Source of the DNA: Paenirhizobium naphthalenivorans | GTDB lineage: Bacteria; Pseudomonadota; Alphaproteobacteria; Rhizobiales; Rhizobiaceae | Direction: 5' to 3' | Length of the DNA stretch: 64,000 nucleotides | Assembly (NCBI RefSeq): GCF_007992095.1 | Contig: NZ_BJZP01000015.1 | Span: 1 to 64,000, forward strand | In this document: positions 48,769 to 57,546 of the stretch, piece by piece | Numbering within the stretch: the stretch's first letter is position 1 | How the letters are laid out: each line of letters begins with the position of its first letter | Notes under the pieces: generated by a model | What the model was told of the DNA's origin: nothing | The model's input: only the letters and a program-made list of their open reading frames with translations | The model's database searches: none | Position numbers and translations under genes: made by a program

Positions 48769-50268
48769 ATGGTCATGAGTTTTTTTCGTCGTATCGAAGA
48801 GCAGGCCAAGGGTGTGGCCGGCTCGCGTGCGGCCGCTGGTCTGGGAAGCAGCGCCGCGTCCGCCGCATTCTCGACTGCGGCGACGCAGTCGGGGGGCGAG
48901 CTCGGCGAGTGCCACGCCTTCGGTTCCGTGGTTGAGGAAAGCCAGCTTTCCTCGGAACAGCTTCTGTCCGGTTTCGGCTTCCTGCAGGAGCGTGTTTCCT
49001 CACTTTTGAGCGCACACAATGACGCCCTGGCGGAACTGGCGGCGCTACGGGCCGAGCGGGCGCGCATCGCGTCGCTGCTCGACTACGAGAGCAATGCCCG
49101 CAAGAAGCTCGACGGTGAAAGCCTGCGGCTGGCTGCCGAGTGCAAGGAACTCAAGACCGACAATGTCCAATTGCGGGCGGAGACCGAGGAAAGCCGTGAA
49201 AAGCTGGTCAAGCTTCAGGCGCTCTACGAGGCCAATGCCCAGGATCTTTCTGTCGTCGAATCCCGTCTGCGTGACGCGACGCGTGAACTCGACGAGCGCA
49301 TCGGTCAGTATGACGAGACCGCCGCTCTGTTGAAGCGGGCCCATGTGGATCTCGAGCAGCGCAACCGTGATTTTTCCATGATGCGCGAGAAATACGAAAC
49401 CGAGCGAACCCAGCATCAGGTGCTGGCTGAGACGTCGCGTCGCGAAAACGACGCGCAATTGCGGGAGATTGCCCGTTTGACCGAAGAGAAGGGCCGGCTC
49501 AAGAACAGTCTTGCGCATCAGGACGACCTGTCGCGCAATCTGGCCGGTGAGGTCACGAGCCTCAAGCAGGAGCTCTCTTTCACCGAGGAGAAGCTGAAGC
49601 GGCTTCAATCCGACCTCGACAACAAGCAGGGCGCCATGGCGGTGGAAATGTCGCAACTTGCGACCCGCCACGAAGCGATCAATTCCAAGGCGGAACTGGT
49701 CGAAAAGCTGCTGGTGACGGCGCGGGGGCGTCTGAAAATGGTCGAGGACGAGTTGCAGGCGACCCGTTCGGAACTGAAGCAGACGAAGGCCGAACTGGCG
49801 ACCGCGGTGGTCCGCGCAGATCGTCTGGCACAGGAGCTCTCCGCAGCCCGCGCCGGCCAAGCCGAAAACGAATCCGTAAGGCGCGACCTGTCGCTGCAGG
49901 TGAGCGAATTGACCATGCGACTGCGGGATTCGGAGAACACACGCGGCAAGCGCGATCGCGACGCCGAGACGATGAAGCGCGATCTTGATCAGCGCAACCG
50001 CGCCGATCAGGAAGAGATCCGCCAGTATCGCTCCAGCGCCGAAGTGGCCAGGGCAGAGATGCGTCAACTGCGCTCGGAAATAGCCATCCTGACCGGCCAG
50101 CTCGAAGTGGCACGCAATGATCGTCAGGCCGCGCCGGCCGCAGCCATGCCGGCCGCGTCACTCGGGCCGCTCGAGGACTGGAGCCTGCCCGTCGAGACGG
50201 GAGCGAAACCCATCATCGATATTTCCGAGAAATCACTGCGCAGCGCTTGGCCTCCGGCCGAAGCCTGA
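48769..50268 (+). CDS. Long coiled-coil protein of unknown function
   Basis: The protein (about 500 residues) is almost wholly alpha-helical from residue 60 to 445, with continuous heptads rich in Glu, Lys, Arg, Gln and Leu, like the rod of SMC-type or filament proteins. There are no ATPase or membrane motifs. It begins with MSFFRRIEEQ-like sequence and ends in an Ala/Pro-rich tail with EDWSLPVETGAKPIIDIS. I recognise no named family; a role in cell structure, polarity or chromosome organisation would be a guess. ATG 48769 follows GGGGA by 5 bases; ATG 48775 is an equally good start. It stands alone with an FNR/FixK-type box upstream. Confidence 0.8.
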   Translation: MVMSFFRRIEEQAKGVAGSRAAAGLGSSAASAAFSTAATQSGGELGECHAFGSVVEESQLSSEQLLSGFGFLQERVSSLLSAHNDALAELAALRAERARIASLLDYESNARKKLDGESLRLAAECKELKTDNVQLRAETEESREKLVKLQALYEANAQDLSVVESRLRDATRELDERIGQYDETAALLKRAHVDLEQRNRDFSMMREKYETERTQHQVLAETSRRENDAQLREIARLTEEKGRLKNSLAHQDDLSRNLAGEVTSLKQELSFTEEKLKRLQSDLDNKQGAMAVEMSQLATRHEAINSKAELVEKLLVTARGRLKMVEDELQATRSELKQTKAELATAVVRADRLAQELSAARAGQAENESVRRDLSLQVSELTMRLRDSENTRGKRDRDAETMKRDLDQRNRADQEEIRQYRSSAEVARAEMRQLRSEIAILTGQLEVARNDRQAAPAAAMPAASLGPLEDWSLPVETGAKPIIDISEKSLRSAWPPAEA

Positions 50269-50280
50269 CACCTGTCTGCT

Positions 50281-50300
50281 CGTCACGCTGTGGCGTGACG
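50281..50300. other. Perfect hairpin after the coiled-coil gene
   Basis: CGTCACGC-TGTG-GCGTGACG is a perfect 8-bp stem-loop 13 bases past the stop codon. It has no T-run. It may stabilise the 3' end of the message ahead of the terminator that follows at 50334. Confidence 0.5.
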
Positions 50301-50333
50301 AAACAGCCGCCCGTAAAGGGCGTTTCTGAAGGT

Positions 50334-50364
50334 CGCCGGTTCATGATGAGCCGGCGGCTTTTTT
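50334..50364 (+). terminator. Rho-independent terminator of the coiled-coil gene
   Basis: CGCCGG-TTCA pairs with TGAG-CCGGCG around a three-base loop and is followed by GC and six T. It is on the plus strand after the coiled-coil gene and before the YkgJ-type gene. Confidence 0.85.
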
Positions 50365-50494
50365 GATTGCGGATGAGGGCATCTCGCCGCGATCAAGGAT
50401 GATTAGTCGAGCGTTCACCCAGGCGGAGCTCAAAGCGGGTGCGCGGCGACCGCTCGGCGTGATATGAGCGATGCGTCATCAAAAAGAGTGCCCG

Positions 50495-50908
50495 ATGCCT
50501 GATCTTGTTCCACAAACGGTTCACGGACGTGCTTGCGGGGCCTGTACGTTGTGCTGTGAACTGCCGGACATCGATGAGCTGGACAAGCCTGCCAACACGC
50601 TCTGTCGTCATTGCGCGCGCGATCAGGGATGTCTTGCCTACGAGGCGCGGCCGGCGACCTGCCGGGCCTTTTATTGTGCCTGGATGACCGATGCCGACAT
50701 GGCTGATGAATGGGATCCTGCGGTGAGCCACATGATGGTCTATGCGCAGGGACCGCAACTCACCGTGCTGGTCGATCCGCGCCATCCGCAGGTCTGGACG
50801 CAGAAGCCTTATCATGGCCAGTTGCAGCGCTGGGCGGCGCAGGCTGCGGCAAACGGCGGCTATGTTATCGTGTGGGTGGGGGACGAGGTGTTCAAGGTCG
50901 GGGCGTGA
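50495..50908 (+). CDS. YkgJ-type cysteine-cluster protein
   Basis: The 137-residue protein has eight Cys in the N-terminal half: CGACTLCCELP, then CRHCARDQGCLAYEARPATCRAFYC, as in the zinc- or iron-sulfur-binding YkgJ (DUF) family. No enzymatic activity is known to me. I chose ATG 50495, with AAAGAG about 6 bases upstream; an ATG at 50471 adds eight residues without a ribosome site. It converges on glf. Confidence 0.85.
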   Translation: MPDLVPQTVHGRACGACTLCCELPDIDELDKPANTLCRHCARDQGCLAYEARPATCRAFYCAWMTDADMADEWDPAVSHMMVYAQGPQLTVLVDPRHPQVWTQKPYHGQLQRWAAQAAANGGYVIVWVGDEVFKVGA

Positions 50909-50946
50909 GACGTGCCACACCGGCCGTGGACGACGGTGACCCAAAA

Positions 50947-50980
50947 TCAAAAGGGCCCGGCGGCTTCTCGCCAAGCCCTT
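50947..50980 (-). terminator. Probable terminator of glf
   Basis: On the minus strand AAGGGC (with inner TTGGCG) pairs with CGCCGGGCCCTT and is followed by TTGA. It lies about 135 bases past the glf stop. Confidence 0.5.
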
Positions 50981-51115
50981 GTCTTGAGAAGATGGCGCTC
51001 CAGCTGTTCAAAAACTGGCGCGCGCCTCCCGACTCTGCGTGTGCAGATAACAAGGCCTGGTAAGGGCACAACAAGTTGCCTGCCCGTTCCATCTTGGCGC
51101 TTTGGTCGCTCTGCG

Positions 51116-52342
<1,227 letters not shown>

Positions 52343-52494
52343 TTAGCACAGGCTTTGTTTTCAGTAAATTTGCGGGGACGCGACTAGGTGCACTTTGCAC
52401 GGGGAAGGATGGGCGCGAAAGTCGCCCTGATTGCGCTGGTCCCGAAGAGATCGCTCTTGACTGGCGTTTTCCGCAGTAGCTTCGCGGTGAGGAC

Positions 52495-52735
52495 TGAATA
52501 GCCCCGAGTTTCGTAGACACCCTCGGGTTAGAATTTGTGCTGCCTCTCAAAGTCAACAGGTGACAGCATCCCGTTCCTGACGTACGTGCGTTCTTGGGTT
52601 GCAGAACATTTCGATGTAGTCGAACACATCGGTGCGGGCTTCATCGCGTGACCGGTAGATTTTCCGACGTATCCGCTCTCGCTTCAAGGGATTGAAAAAG
52701 CTCTTAGCCACCGCATTGTGATGGCAGTTTCGCCC
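52495..52735 (-). mobile_element. Remnant of an IS3-family insertion sequence
   Basis: The piece holds only the 3' end of a transposase reading leftward, followed by a likely element end beginning TGAATAGCCCCGAG at 52495. The other end is missing: at about 52732 the sequence changes abruptly into the coding fragment of a different gene. This is a truncated and inactive copy. Confidence 0.75.
52528..52735 (-). pseudogene. IS3-family transposase, C-terminal fragment with frameshift
   Basis: Read on the minus strand, NCHHNAVAKSFFNPLKRERI and FDYIEMFCNPRTHV match the end of the IS3-family OrfB DDE domain (the usual form is NCHDNAVAESFF; the last catalytic Glu position is changed to Lys here). 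A frameshift then follows, and the frame for LSPVDFERQHKF and the stop codon (52528-52530) is different. Only about 65 of some 280 residues remain. Confidence 0.8.
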
Positions 52736-52903
52736 GGCGCGATACTGTCGTTCGATGATTGGTACTGCGAGAATGGTGATCCCCGCCGTGGAGAGCAGCG
52801 AGCGCTACACGAATGGAAGGACGCTGGAGGGAAGCGATACCGGCTTGATCCCTACTGCCAGTTCGGATGGCACGGTATGTCGTTCCTGGTCAATCCAGCA
52901 TAG
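52733..52903 (+). pseudogene. Truncated methyltransferase-like gene (C-terminal 56 codons)
   Basis: From 52733 the plus strand reads PGAILSFDDWYCENGDPRRG and then GEQRAL...QFGWHGMSFLV before a stop at 52903. The FDDW stretch followed by a GE-R-A helix resembles the C-terminus of TylF/MycF-type sugar O-methyltransferases. The start is missing because the IS3 remnant joins it directly at the Pro-Gly turn. The family call is tentative; that it is a cut-off gene end is more certain. Confidence 0.5.
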
Positions 52904-53439
52904 CTTGGATGGCCGCTTACGGGGTTCTTACCTTCAAGCGCGGTGGTGGGTGGCGCACTGTCCGGCATGGGATAGGTCTTTGCTGCGCCCGGGTCTTTCA
53001 CCTGGGTTTTGGCATGCCGACGATTCTCGTGCTGTTAGATTGGCCGCCTCCGAAGGTGCGGAACTTCCGGCTGCCGCGCGCATGACTAAGAAGGCATAGC
53101 GGTTTCTGGTCGTGCCGACCAGCTCTTCGCCAGCTTGTCTAGCGACACGCTTGCACTCACTTTGGCAAGCTCATTGCCTCATAGGGATTCGCGGCCATTG
53201 GCTTGTTTGGCAAAAGGCGCGCGCTTGCAGGCCGACGGACCTTGACGGCGTTGACGACGATGAGACGCCGCATATTTTGTGACGGGCATGTGCCCCGGAC
53301 GCTCCAGAGGGTGCGCATCTGTACGGCTTCGTGGAGCATCTGAAAGATGAGCTGGCAGCCTCGCGGGTAGCCTCACCAGGTCGTGAGGAAGGTCGGAGGA
53401 GGGCGTTCCATAGGCACATTATGTCAATGAACAGAAAGC
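52904..53439. other. Intergenic debris with no recognised gene
   Basis: This stretch between the truncated gene and the tRNA terminator has only short overlapping frames. None shows a ribosome binding site plus a familiar family, although it may well be degenerate coding sequence. It probably belongs to the same rearranged zone. Confidence 0.5.
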
Positions 53440-53461
53440 AAAAAGGCCGCTCTCGCGGCCT
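53438..53461 (-). terminator. Terminator of the tRNA-Val gene
   Basis: AGGCCGC-TCTC-GCGGCCT is a perfect 7-bp stem (53444-53461). On the minus strand it is followed by TTTTTGC. It lies about 30 bases past the 3' end of tRNA-Val. Confidence 0.85.
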
Positions 53462-53491
53462 CTGCAACGCCTTGTAATACAAGGGATCGGA

Positions 53492-53566
<75 letters not shown>

Positions 53567-53660
53567 ATCCGATGGCGGCTTAAGACCACAAAACCCTTGG
53601 GCCCGTCAATAGGGTTTTTTCGGTTTTGTGACGAGTTTTTTACGCCGCCCGCGAAAGCCC

Positions 53661-54023
53661 TTACGCGGCAAGGAGTTTGTTGACTTCGTTGACCAGGTCG
53701 CGAAGGTGGAAAGGCTTGGAAAGGACCTTGGCGTCTTTCGGTGCCTGCGAATCGGCGTTCAAAGCGACGGCGGCGAAACCGGTGATGAACATCACTTTCA
53801 GGTCCGGATCGAGCTCGGTGGCGCGGCGCGCCAGTTCGATGCCGTCCATTTCCGGCATGACGATGTCGGTGAGAAGCAGCGAGAAGGGTTCTTCCCGAAG
53901 GCGGTCGTAGGCACTGGCGCCGTTGTCGAAGGAGGAGACCTTGTATCCCGCCTTCTCGAGCGCCTTTACCAGGAACCGGCGCATGTCGTTGTCGTCTTCG
54001 GCGAGAAGAATTTTCTGAATCAT
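53661..54023 (-). CDS. cpdR: CpdR-type single-domain response regulator
   Basis: The 120-residue protein is a lone receiver domain: acidic pocket ILLAEDDNDMRR, phosphorylation site LLLTDIVMPEMDG (Asp near 53), Thr/Ser switch MFITGFA and the Lys loop LSKPFHLRDL. It matches CpdR, which in Caulobacter and Sinorhizobium directs the ClpXP protease to the pole and so controls breakdown of CtrA-pathway factors when unphosphorylated. The adjacency to the N-formylglutamate amidohydrolase gene (divergent) is, as I recall, conserved in rhizobia. Confidence 0.9.
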   Translation of the reverse strand: MIQKILLAEDDNDMRRFLVKALEKAGYKVSSFDNGASAYDRLREEPFSLLLTDIVMPEMDGIELARRATELDPDLKVMFITGFAAVALNADSQAPKDAKVLSKPFHLRDLVNEVNKLLAA

Positions 54024-54213
54024 TGAAGGGTCCGCTACTCACTCATTTCCAAGGAAGGCTTTCGGGCTTTTTAGTTTCCTCTTGCCGAGTAAACATCCGG
54101 TGAAGAACCGGTTTCCGGCCTCGATCGCCATTTGCGCCAATATGGACTTTCGCAAGGGCAACTGGCAACATGAACGACGCAACAAGGTTGTGACTTGGTA
54201 AAAAAGAGGAACC

Positions 54214-55098
54214 GTGAACGGGATGACAGGCGATTTCGATCTGTTCGAGGTGCGCGAGCCGGAAACGCAGTCCATCCCCTTCGTGTATAACTCGCCCCAT
54301 AGCGGCCGGCGCTATCCATTGAGCTTCCTCGATCAGTCGCGACTCGACGACCGCACCATCCGGCGCTCGGAGGATCACTACGTCGACGAACTGTTCGGCG
54401 CGGCGCCGGCGTTCGGCGCCCCCATGCTCCTTGCGCATTTCCCGCGCGCCTTCGTCGACGTCAACCGCGAGCCTTATGAACTCGATCCGAAAATGTTCAG
54501 CGAGACGCTGCCGCCCTATGCCAACATCAATTCGGCGCGTGTTGCCGGCGGGCTGGGGACCATTCCGCGCATCGTCGCGGAAAACGTCGAGATCTATGCG
54601 CGGCGGCTGCCGCTCGCCGAGGCGCTGGAACGGATCGAGGCAATCTACAAGCCTTATCACGCCTGCCTGCGAAGGCTGATCGCCCGCACCCATGCCCGCT
54701 TCGGCTTCGGTGTGTTGATCGATTGCCATTCCATGCCTGGCAATATCCGCGTGGCCGGCAGTGGCATTCACCCGGACTTCATCATCGGTGATCGCTACGG
54801 CACCAGCGCCTCGAGCGAGCTTTCGCAGGCCGCGCTGGAGTTTCTCGAGGGGTTGGGCTTTCTTGCGGTGCGCAACAAGCCCTATGCGGGCGGCTTTATC
54901 ACGGAACACTACGGGCGCCCGGCGCGCGGGCTGCACGCCTTGCAGATCGAGGTCAACCGAGCGCTTTATATCGATGAGGCGACACTGGCAAAGCGTGGCG
55001 ATTTCAATGCGCTTGCCGGCTCGATCGCGATCTTCATGCAGCAGATGGCCGAGTTCGTCGCCGATTATGCCGGCGATACGGCGCTTGCCGCCGAGTAG
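54214..55098 (+). CDS. N-formylglutamate amidohydrolase
   Basis: The 294-residue protein matches the N-formylglutamate amidohydrolase family (HutG-like), which splits N-formylglutamate to formate and glutamate or acts on related N-acyl amino acids. Typical stretches are IPFVYNSPHSGRRYP, DHYVDELF, a Zn-binding DCHSMPG and the closing VNRALYIDE. GTG 54214 is used because AGAGGA ends 3 bases before it; ATG 54223 is also possible. No other hut genes lie nearby. Confidence 0.88.
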   Translation: MNGMTGDFDLFEVREPETQSIPFVYNSPHSGRRYPLSFLDQSRLDDRTIRRSEDHYVDELFGAAPAFGAPMLLAHFPRAFVDVNREPYELDPKMFSETLPPYANINSARVAGGLGTIPRIVAENVEIYARRLPLAEALERIEAIYKPYHACLRRLIARTHARFGFGVLIDCHSMPGNIRVAGSGIHPDFIIGDRYGTSASSELSQAALEFLEGLGFLAVRNKPYAGGFITEHYGRPARGLHALQIEVNRALYIDEATLAKRGDFNALAGSIAIFMQQMAEFVADYAGDTALAAE

Positions 55099-55111
55099 CC
55101 GTCCGCAAAGC

Positions 55112-55140
55112 AAAAAAAACCGCGCCATTGGCGCGGCTAA
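55112..55140 (-). terminator. Rho-independent terminator of the sRNA
   Basis: CCGCGCC-ATT-GGCGCGG is a perfect 7-bp stem followed on the minus strand by eight T. No minus-strand protein gene lies upstream, which supports a short RNA. Confidence 0.85.
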
Positions 55141-55189
55141 GTCTAGGGAGGAAACACCCAAGGAGGGTATTTGCAGTCCGGAGACTGCC
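55112..55189 (-). ncRNA. mmgR: suhB/MmgR-like (alpha-r8) small RNA
   Basis: About 78 bases on the minus strand fit the rhizobial suhB/MmgR sRNA family, which sits beside a suhB-type inositol-monophosphatase gene, as here. The 5' hairpin is GCAGTC-TCCG-GACTGC (55173-55188). A second hairpin ACCC-TCCTT-GGGT follows, then an unpaired TTTCCTCCCT segment with anti-Shine-Dalgarno character. The 3' end is a perfect terminator stem (55120-55136) with eight T. In Sinorhizobium, MmgR limits polyhydroxybutyrate build-up. The start point is set from the promoter, 6-7 bases upstream. Confidence 0.8.
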
Positions 55190-55194
55190 CAATC

Positions 55195-55224
55195 ACATTA
55201 TTGCTGCGGCGCACAATCGTCAAG
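55195..55224 (-). promoter_or_regulatory. Promoter of the suhB/MmgR-like sRNA
   Basis: On the minus strand CTTGAC (a full match to the rhizobial -35) is followed, 17 bases after TTGACG, by TAATGT as the -10. The spacing places the transcript start at about 55189, exactly before the 5' hairpin. Confidence 0.7.
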
Positions 55225-55357
55225 TGAAAAACGTCACTTTTTTAAGCGCGGCGCTTTTTTGTGCAATTTTGTGCCGGGAGGCAAGGGCGCTCGGCGATTG
55301 CAAATCGGCGAAACTGCTTTATGAAGCGGCAGTCCCTATCCATTCCAACGAGCGGAA

Positions 55358-56140
55358 ATGCCGATGCGCCCCGACCGCAGCTTCTTCAATCGTCTCGCCG
55401 ATGCCGCCAAGGCCGAAACCCTGCCGCGTTTCCGCTCCCCGCTCAGCATAGCCAACAAGGAGCAGGGCGGTTTCGATCCGGTTACCGAAGGGGACCGGGC
55501 GGCGGAGGCGGTCATCCGTGCTTTGATCGAGGCGGAATATCCCGAACACGGCATTCTCGGCGAAGAGCAGGAAGACATCGGCACGGACCGCGACTGCGTC
55601 TGGGTGATCGATCCGATCGACGGGACACGTGCCTTCATATCAGGTGTGCCGGTCTGGGGTACGCTGATCGGTTTTCAGGAAAAGGGTCGTTCTGTCATGG
55701 GCATGATGGACCAGCCGTTTACCGGCGAGCGTTATTTCGCCGATGGCGAGCGGGCCTGGTACAGCGGTCCCGACGGCGAGCGGCAGATCCATACCCGCGA
55801 CTGCGGCGACATCAACAATGCCATTCTTTTCACCACCTCGCCGCATCTGTTCACAGGGGCGGAAATGGCGCGGTTTGAGGCGGTGCAGGACAAGGTCAAA
55901 CTGTTCCGCTACGGCATCGACTGCTATGCCTATGCGCTGCTGGCGGCGGGCCACGTGGATATCGTCATCGAAACGGTGCTGAAGCCCTATGATGTTGGCG
56001 CTCTGATTCCGCTGATCGAACAGGCGGGCGGGGTGATCACCACCTGGGAGGGCGGTCGTCCCGAGGGTGGCGGTAGCGTTGTCGCGGCCGGCAGCGCGGC
56101 GCTGCACGCGCAGGCCATGGACATATTGCGCGCCGGTTGA
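55358..56140 (+). CDS. hisN: Inositol monophosphatase-family phosphatase, probable histidinol-phosphatase
   Basis: The 260-residue protein is a Mg2+-dependent phosphatase of the SuhB/IMPase fold: ILGEEQED (metal Glu), WVIDPIDGTRAFISGVPVWG (Asp cluster), and KPYDVGALIPLIEQAGG near the end. The TRAF-SGVP-WGT variant matches rhizobial HisN-type histidinol-phosphatases better than true SuhB, and the location beside the suhB/MmgR sRNA is as expected. An alternative start is ATG 55364. HisN would perform the phosphate-removal step of histidine biosynthesis. Confidence 0.85.
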   Translation: MPMRPDRSFFNRLADAAKAETLPRFRSPLSIANKEQGGFDPVTEGDRAAEAVIRALIEAEYPEHGILGEEQEDIGTDRDCVWVIDPIDGTRAFISGVPVWGTLIGFQEKGRSVMGMMDQPFTGERYFADGERAWYSGPDGERQIHTRDCGDINNAILFTTSPHLFTGAEMARFEAVQDKVKLFRYGIDCYAYALLAAGHVDIVIETVLKPYDVGALIPLIEQAGGVITTWEGGRPEGGGSVVAAGSAALHAQAMDILRAG

Positions 56141-56144
56141 CCCG

Positions 56145-57134
56145 TCAGCTTTCCGGCAATTGCGGCGCGTCGTTCGCTGCACCGGTTTCCGGCTGCGGAT
56201 CGCCGCCGGGAATGAAGGCGTCGAAGGCGGCCAGCGCCTGGGCGCGATAGCGGTCACGCTCCTGCAGGACTTCGTGCATCGCCCCCGGCACGGGCACGAG
56301 CTGGCCGGCGCGGAAATATTGCGACAGTTTTTCCTGATAATGAAACGGAACGATCGGGTCGTTGCCCGGCGCGATGATCACGGTCGGCACGGTGATCGAT
56401 GCAAGATGCTTCGGCGACGACACGCGACGGATCGTCTCCTGTGCCTCATAGAGCCAGCGCGCCGTGGGCGGTCCGAGCGCCAGTTGCGGGTGCGCCTTGA
56501 GGATGTCGACATTGCGCTGGTAGCGCAGTGGATCTGAGGTCAGGGGGTTGTCGTCGTAGGGTTTCGTCGGATCGTCAGACGTCAGGCAAATGCGGCCGAG
56601 GCCGGTGAATGTTGCAAGCGTCACGATGCGGTGGATGTTCTTCGGCGAGAGCTTCTGTCCGCCCAGGCCAATGAAGGGCGCTGTCAGCACCATGCGATCG
56701 ATGCGGTTGGCCAGTCGCGGTGCCGCTGAAAGGGCGATCAGTCCGCCGGTCGAATGGGCTAGCAGGAAGAAGGGAAGGCGAGCATCCGGCAGGACGATTT
56801 GCTCGAGGAAGATCTCCAGATCCCGGACATAATCCGAAAAGCGATGAACATGGCCCTTGCGGGTGTTCTTCAGCAAGCGTTGCGAGCCCCCCTGGCCGCG
56901 GAAATCATAGGTCGCGACCCAAAGTCCGCGCTGATTGAGGTCGCGGATGGTCTCGAAATATTTCTCGATTGCCTCGTTTCGGCCATGCAGCAGCACGACG
57001 GTTCCCTTGGCGACGGAGGCGTCGGAGCGGAAGACCGCATAGCGTAGCTGGGCACCGCGATAGCCGGTGAAGAAGCCGGTGACGGGATTGCCAGGAATGG
57101 GGTTGCCGGGTGTGGCGTAAAGGATGGGGTCCAT
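56145..57134 (-). CDS. Lysophospholipase-like alpha/beta hydrolase
   Basis: The 329-residue protein has the alpha/beta hydrolase fold with HGRNEAIEKYF, DFRGQGGSQR, the nucleophile elbow LLAHSTGGLI (Ser in AHSTG instead of the strict GxSxG), GNDPIVPF (Asp) and PGAMHEVLQE (His). It resembles PldB-type lysophospholipases and monoacylglycerol lipases. I chose ATG 57134, where homologues begin; the longer frame has no ribosome site. It converges on the hisN gene, 4 bases apart. Confidence 0.85.
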   Translation of the reverse strand: MDPILYATPGNPIPGNPVTGFFTGYRGAQLRYAVFRSDASVAKGTVVLLHGRNEAIEKYFETIRDLNQRGLWVATYDFRGQGGSQRLLKNTRKGHVHRFSDYVRDLEIFLEQIVLPDARLPFFLLAHSTGGLIALSAAPRLANRIDRMVLTAPFIGLGGQKLSPKNIHRIVTLATFTGLGRICLTSDDPTKPYDDNPLTSDPLRYQRNVDILKAHPQLALGPPTARWLYEAQETIRRVSSPKHLASITVPTVIIAPGNDPIVPFHYQEKLSQYFRAGQLVPVPGAMHEVLQERDRYRAQALAAFDAFIPGGDPQPETGAANDAPQLPES

Positions 57135-57416
57135 GCTCGCATTCGCCGATTTATGTGCAGGCGCAACCGCTGCTCTCGGACAAAGGGATAGGGACAAGGT
57201 CCGTCGAGGTCAAAGAAAAAAGCCGGAACCGGTCACGGGGGGGACTAGAGGGCGGTTCCGGCGAAGGGGGGCCGGAAAGGGAAGGGACGGTTGCTTCCGG
57301 CCATCGGTTGCGAGGCATCCGATGTAGGCTTTCTCGCATCAATGCCTTGAACGGCCGCTGAAGCCTCCGTTCACATTCAATTCATCGATCCGAGAACTCG
57401 GCGAGGGGCGCGCGGG
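57135..57416. other. Intergenic region between the hydrolase and hsp20 genes
   Basis: It contains the 5' side of the hydrolase gene, the candidate small RNA (57216-57310) and part of the hsp20 upstream region. No protein gene is supported. Confidence 0.4.
57216..57310 (-). ncRNA. Candidate small RNA with C-rich loops
   Basis: On the minus strand two perfect hairpins occur in tandem: GGCCGGAA ... TTCCGGCC (57270-57302, loop CAACCGTCCCTTCCC-like) and GCCGGAACCG ... CGGTTCCGGC (57222-57262), the second followed by six T. No minus-strand gene lies upstream to need this terminator, so a separate short transcript is possible. The 5' end is not defined and no clear promoter was found. Confidence 0.45.
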
Positions 57417-57445
57417 CTTGAAACCCAAGGCGGCGGCTCCCATTT
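57417..57445 (+). promoter_or_regulatory. RpoH-type promoter of hsp20
   Basis: CTTGAA (57417-57422), 15 bases, then TCCCATTT (57438-57445) resembles the heat-shock sigma factor consensus CTTGAA/CCCCATNT. A start point near 57451 would give a leader of about 95 bases. It is also possible that the dyad 57429-57461 lies inside the RNA. Confidence 0.5.
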
Positions 57446-57451
57446 CATTGG

Positions 57452-57546
57452 AGTGGTCGCCAATCAGGGATCGCATTCCATTTCGTCGCCGCCAGCAAGG
57501 GGCGATGAACGAGAAAACCGCAAAACGTCGCTTCAAGGAGGACATC
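57452..57546 (+). promoter_or_regulatory. ROSE-like RNA thermometer in the hsp20 leader
   Basis: The 3' stem-loop (57526-57543) pairs GTC with GAC and sets TCGCT (57528-57532) against the ribosome site AAGGAGG (57535-57541). This is the UYGCU/anti-SD arrangement of ROSE elements, which hide the ribosome site until heat opens the stem. A second stem lies upstream (57483-57490 with 57501-57508). ROSE elements are known in rhizobial small heat-shock genes. Confidence 0.65.

Noticed and set aside
53171..53482. Short minus-strand frames upstream of the tRNA terminator
   Set aside because: Several overlapping frames are present, none with a ribosome site, domain or biased composition.
55246..55264. 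Terminator-like AAGCGCGGCGCTTTTTT on the plus strand
   Set aside because: The palindrome leaves too small a loop for a stable hairpin, so I did not call it a terminator.
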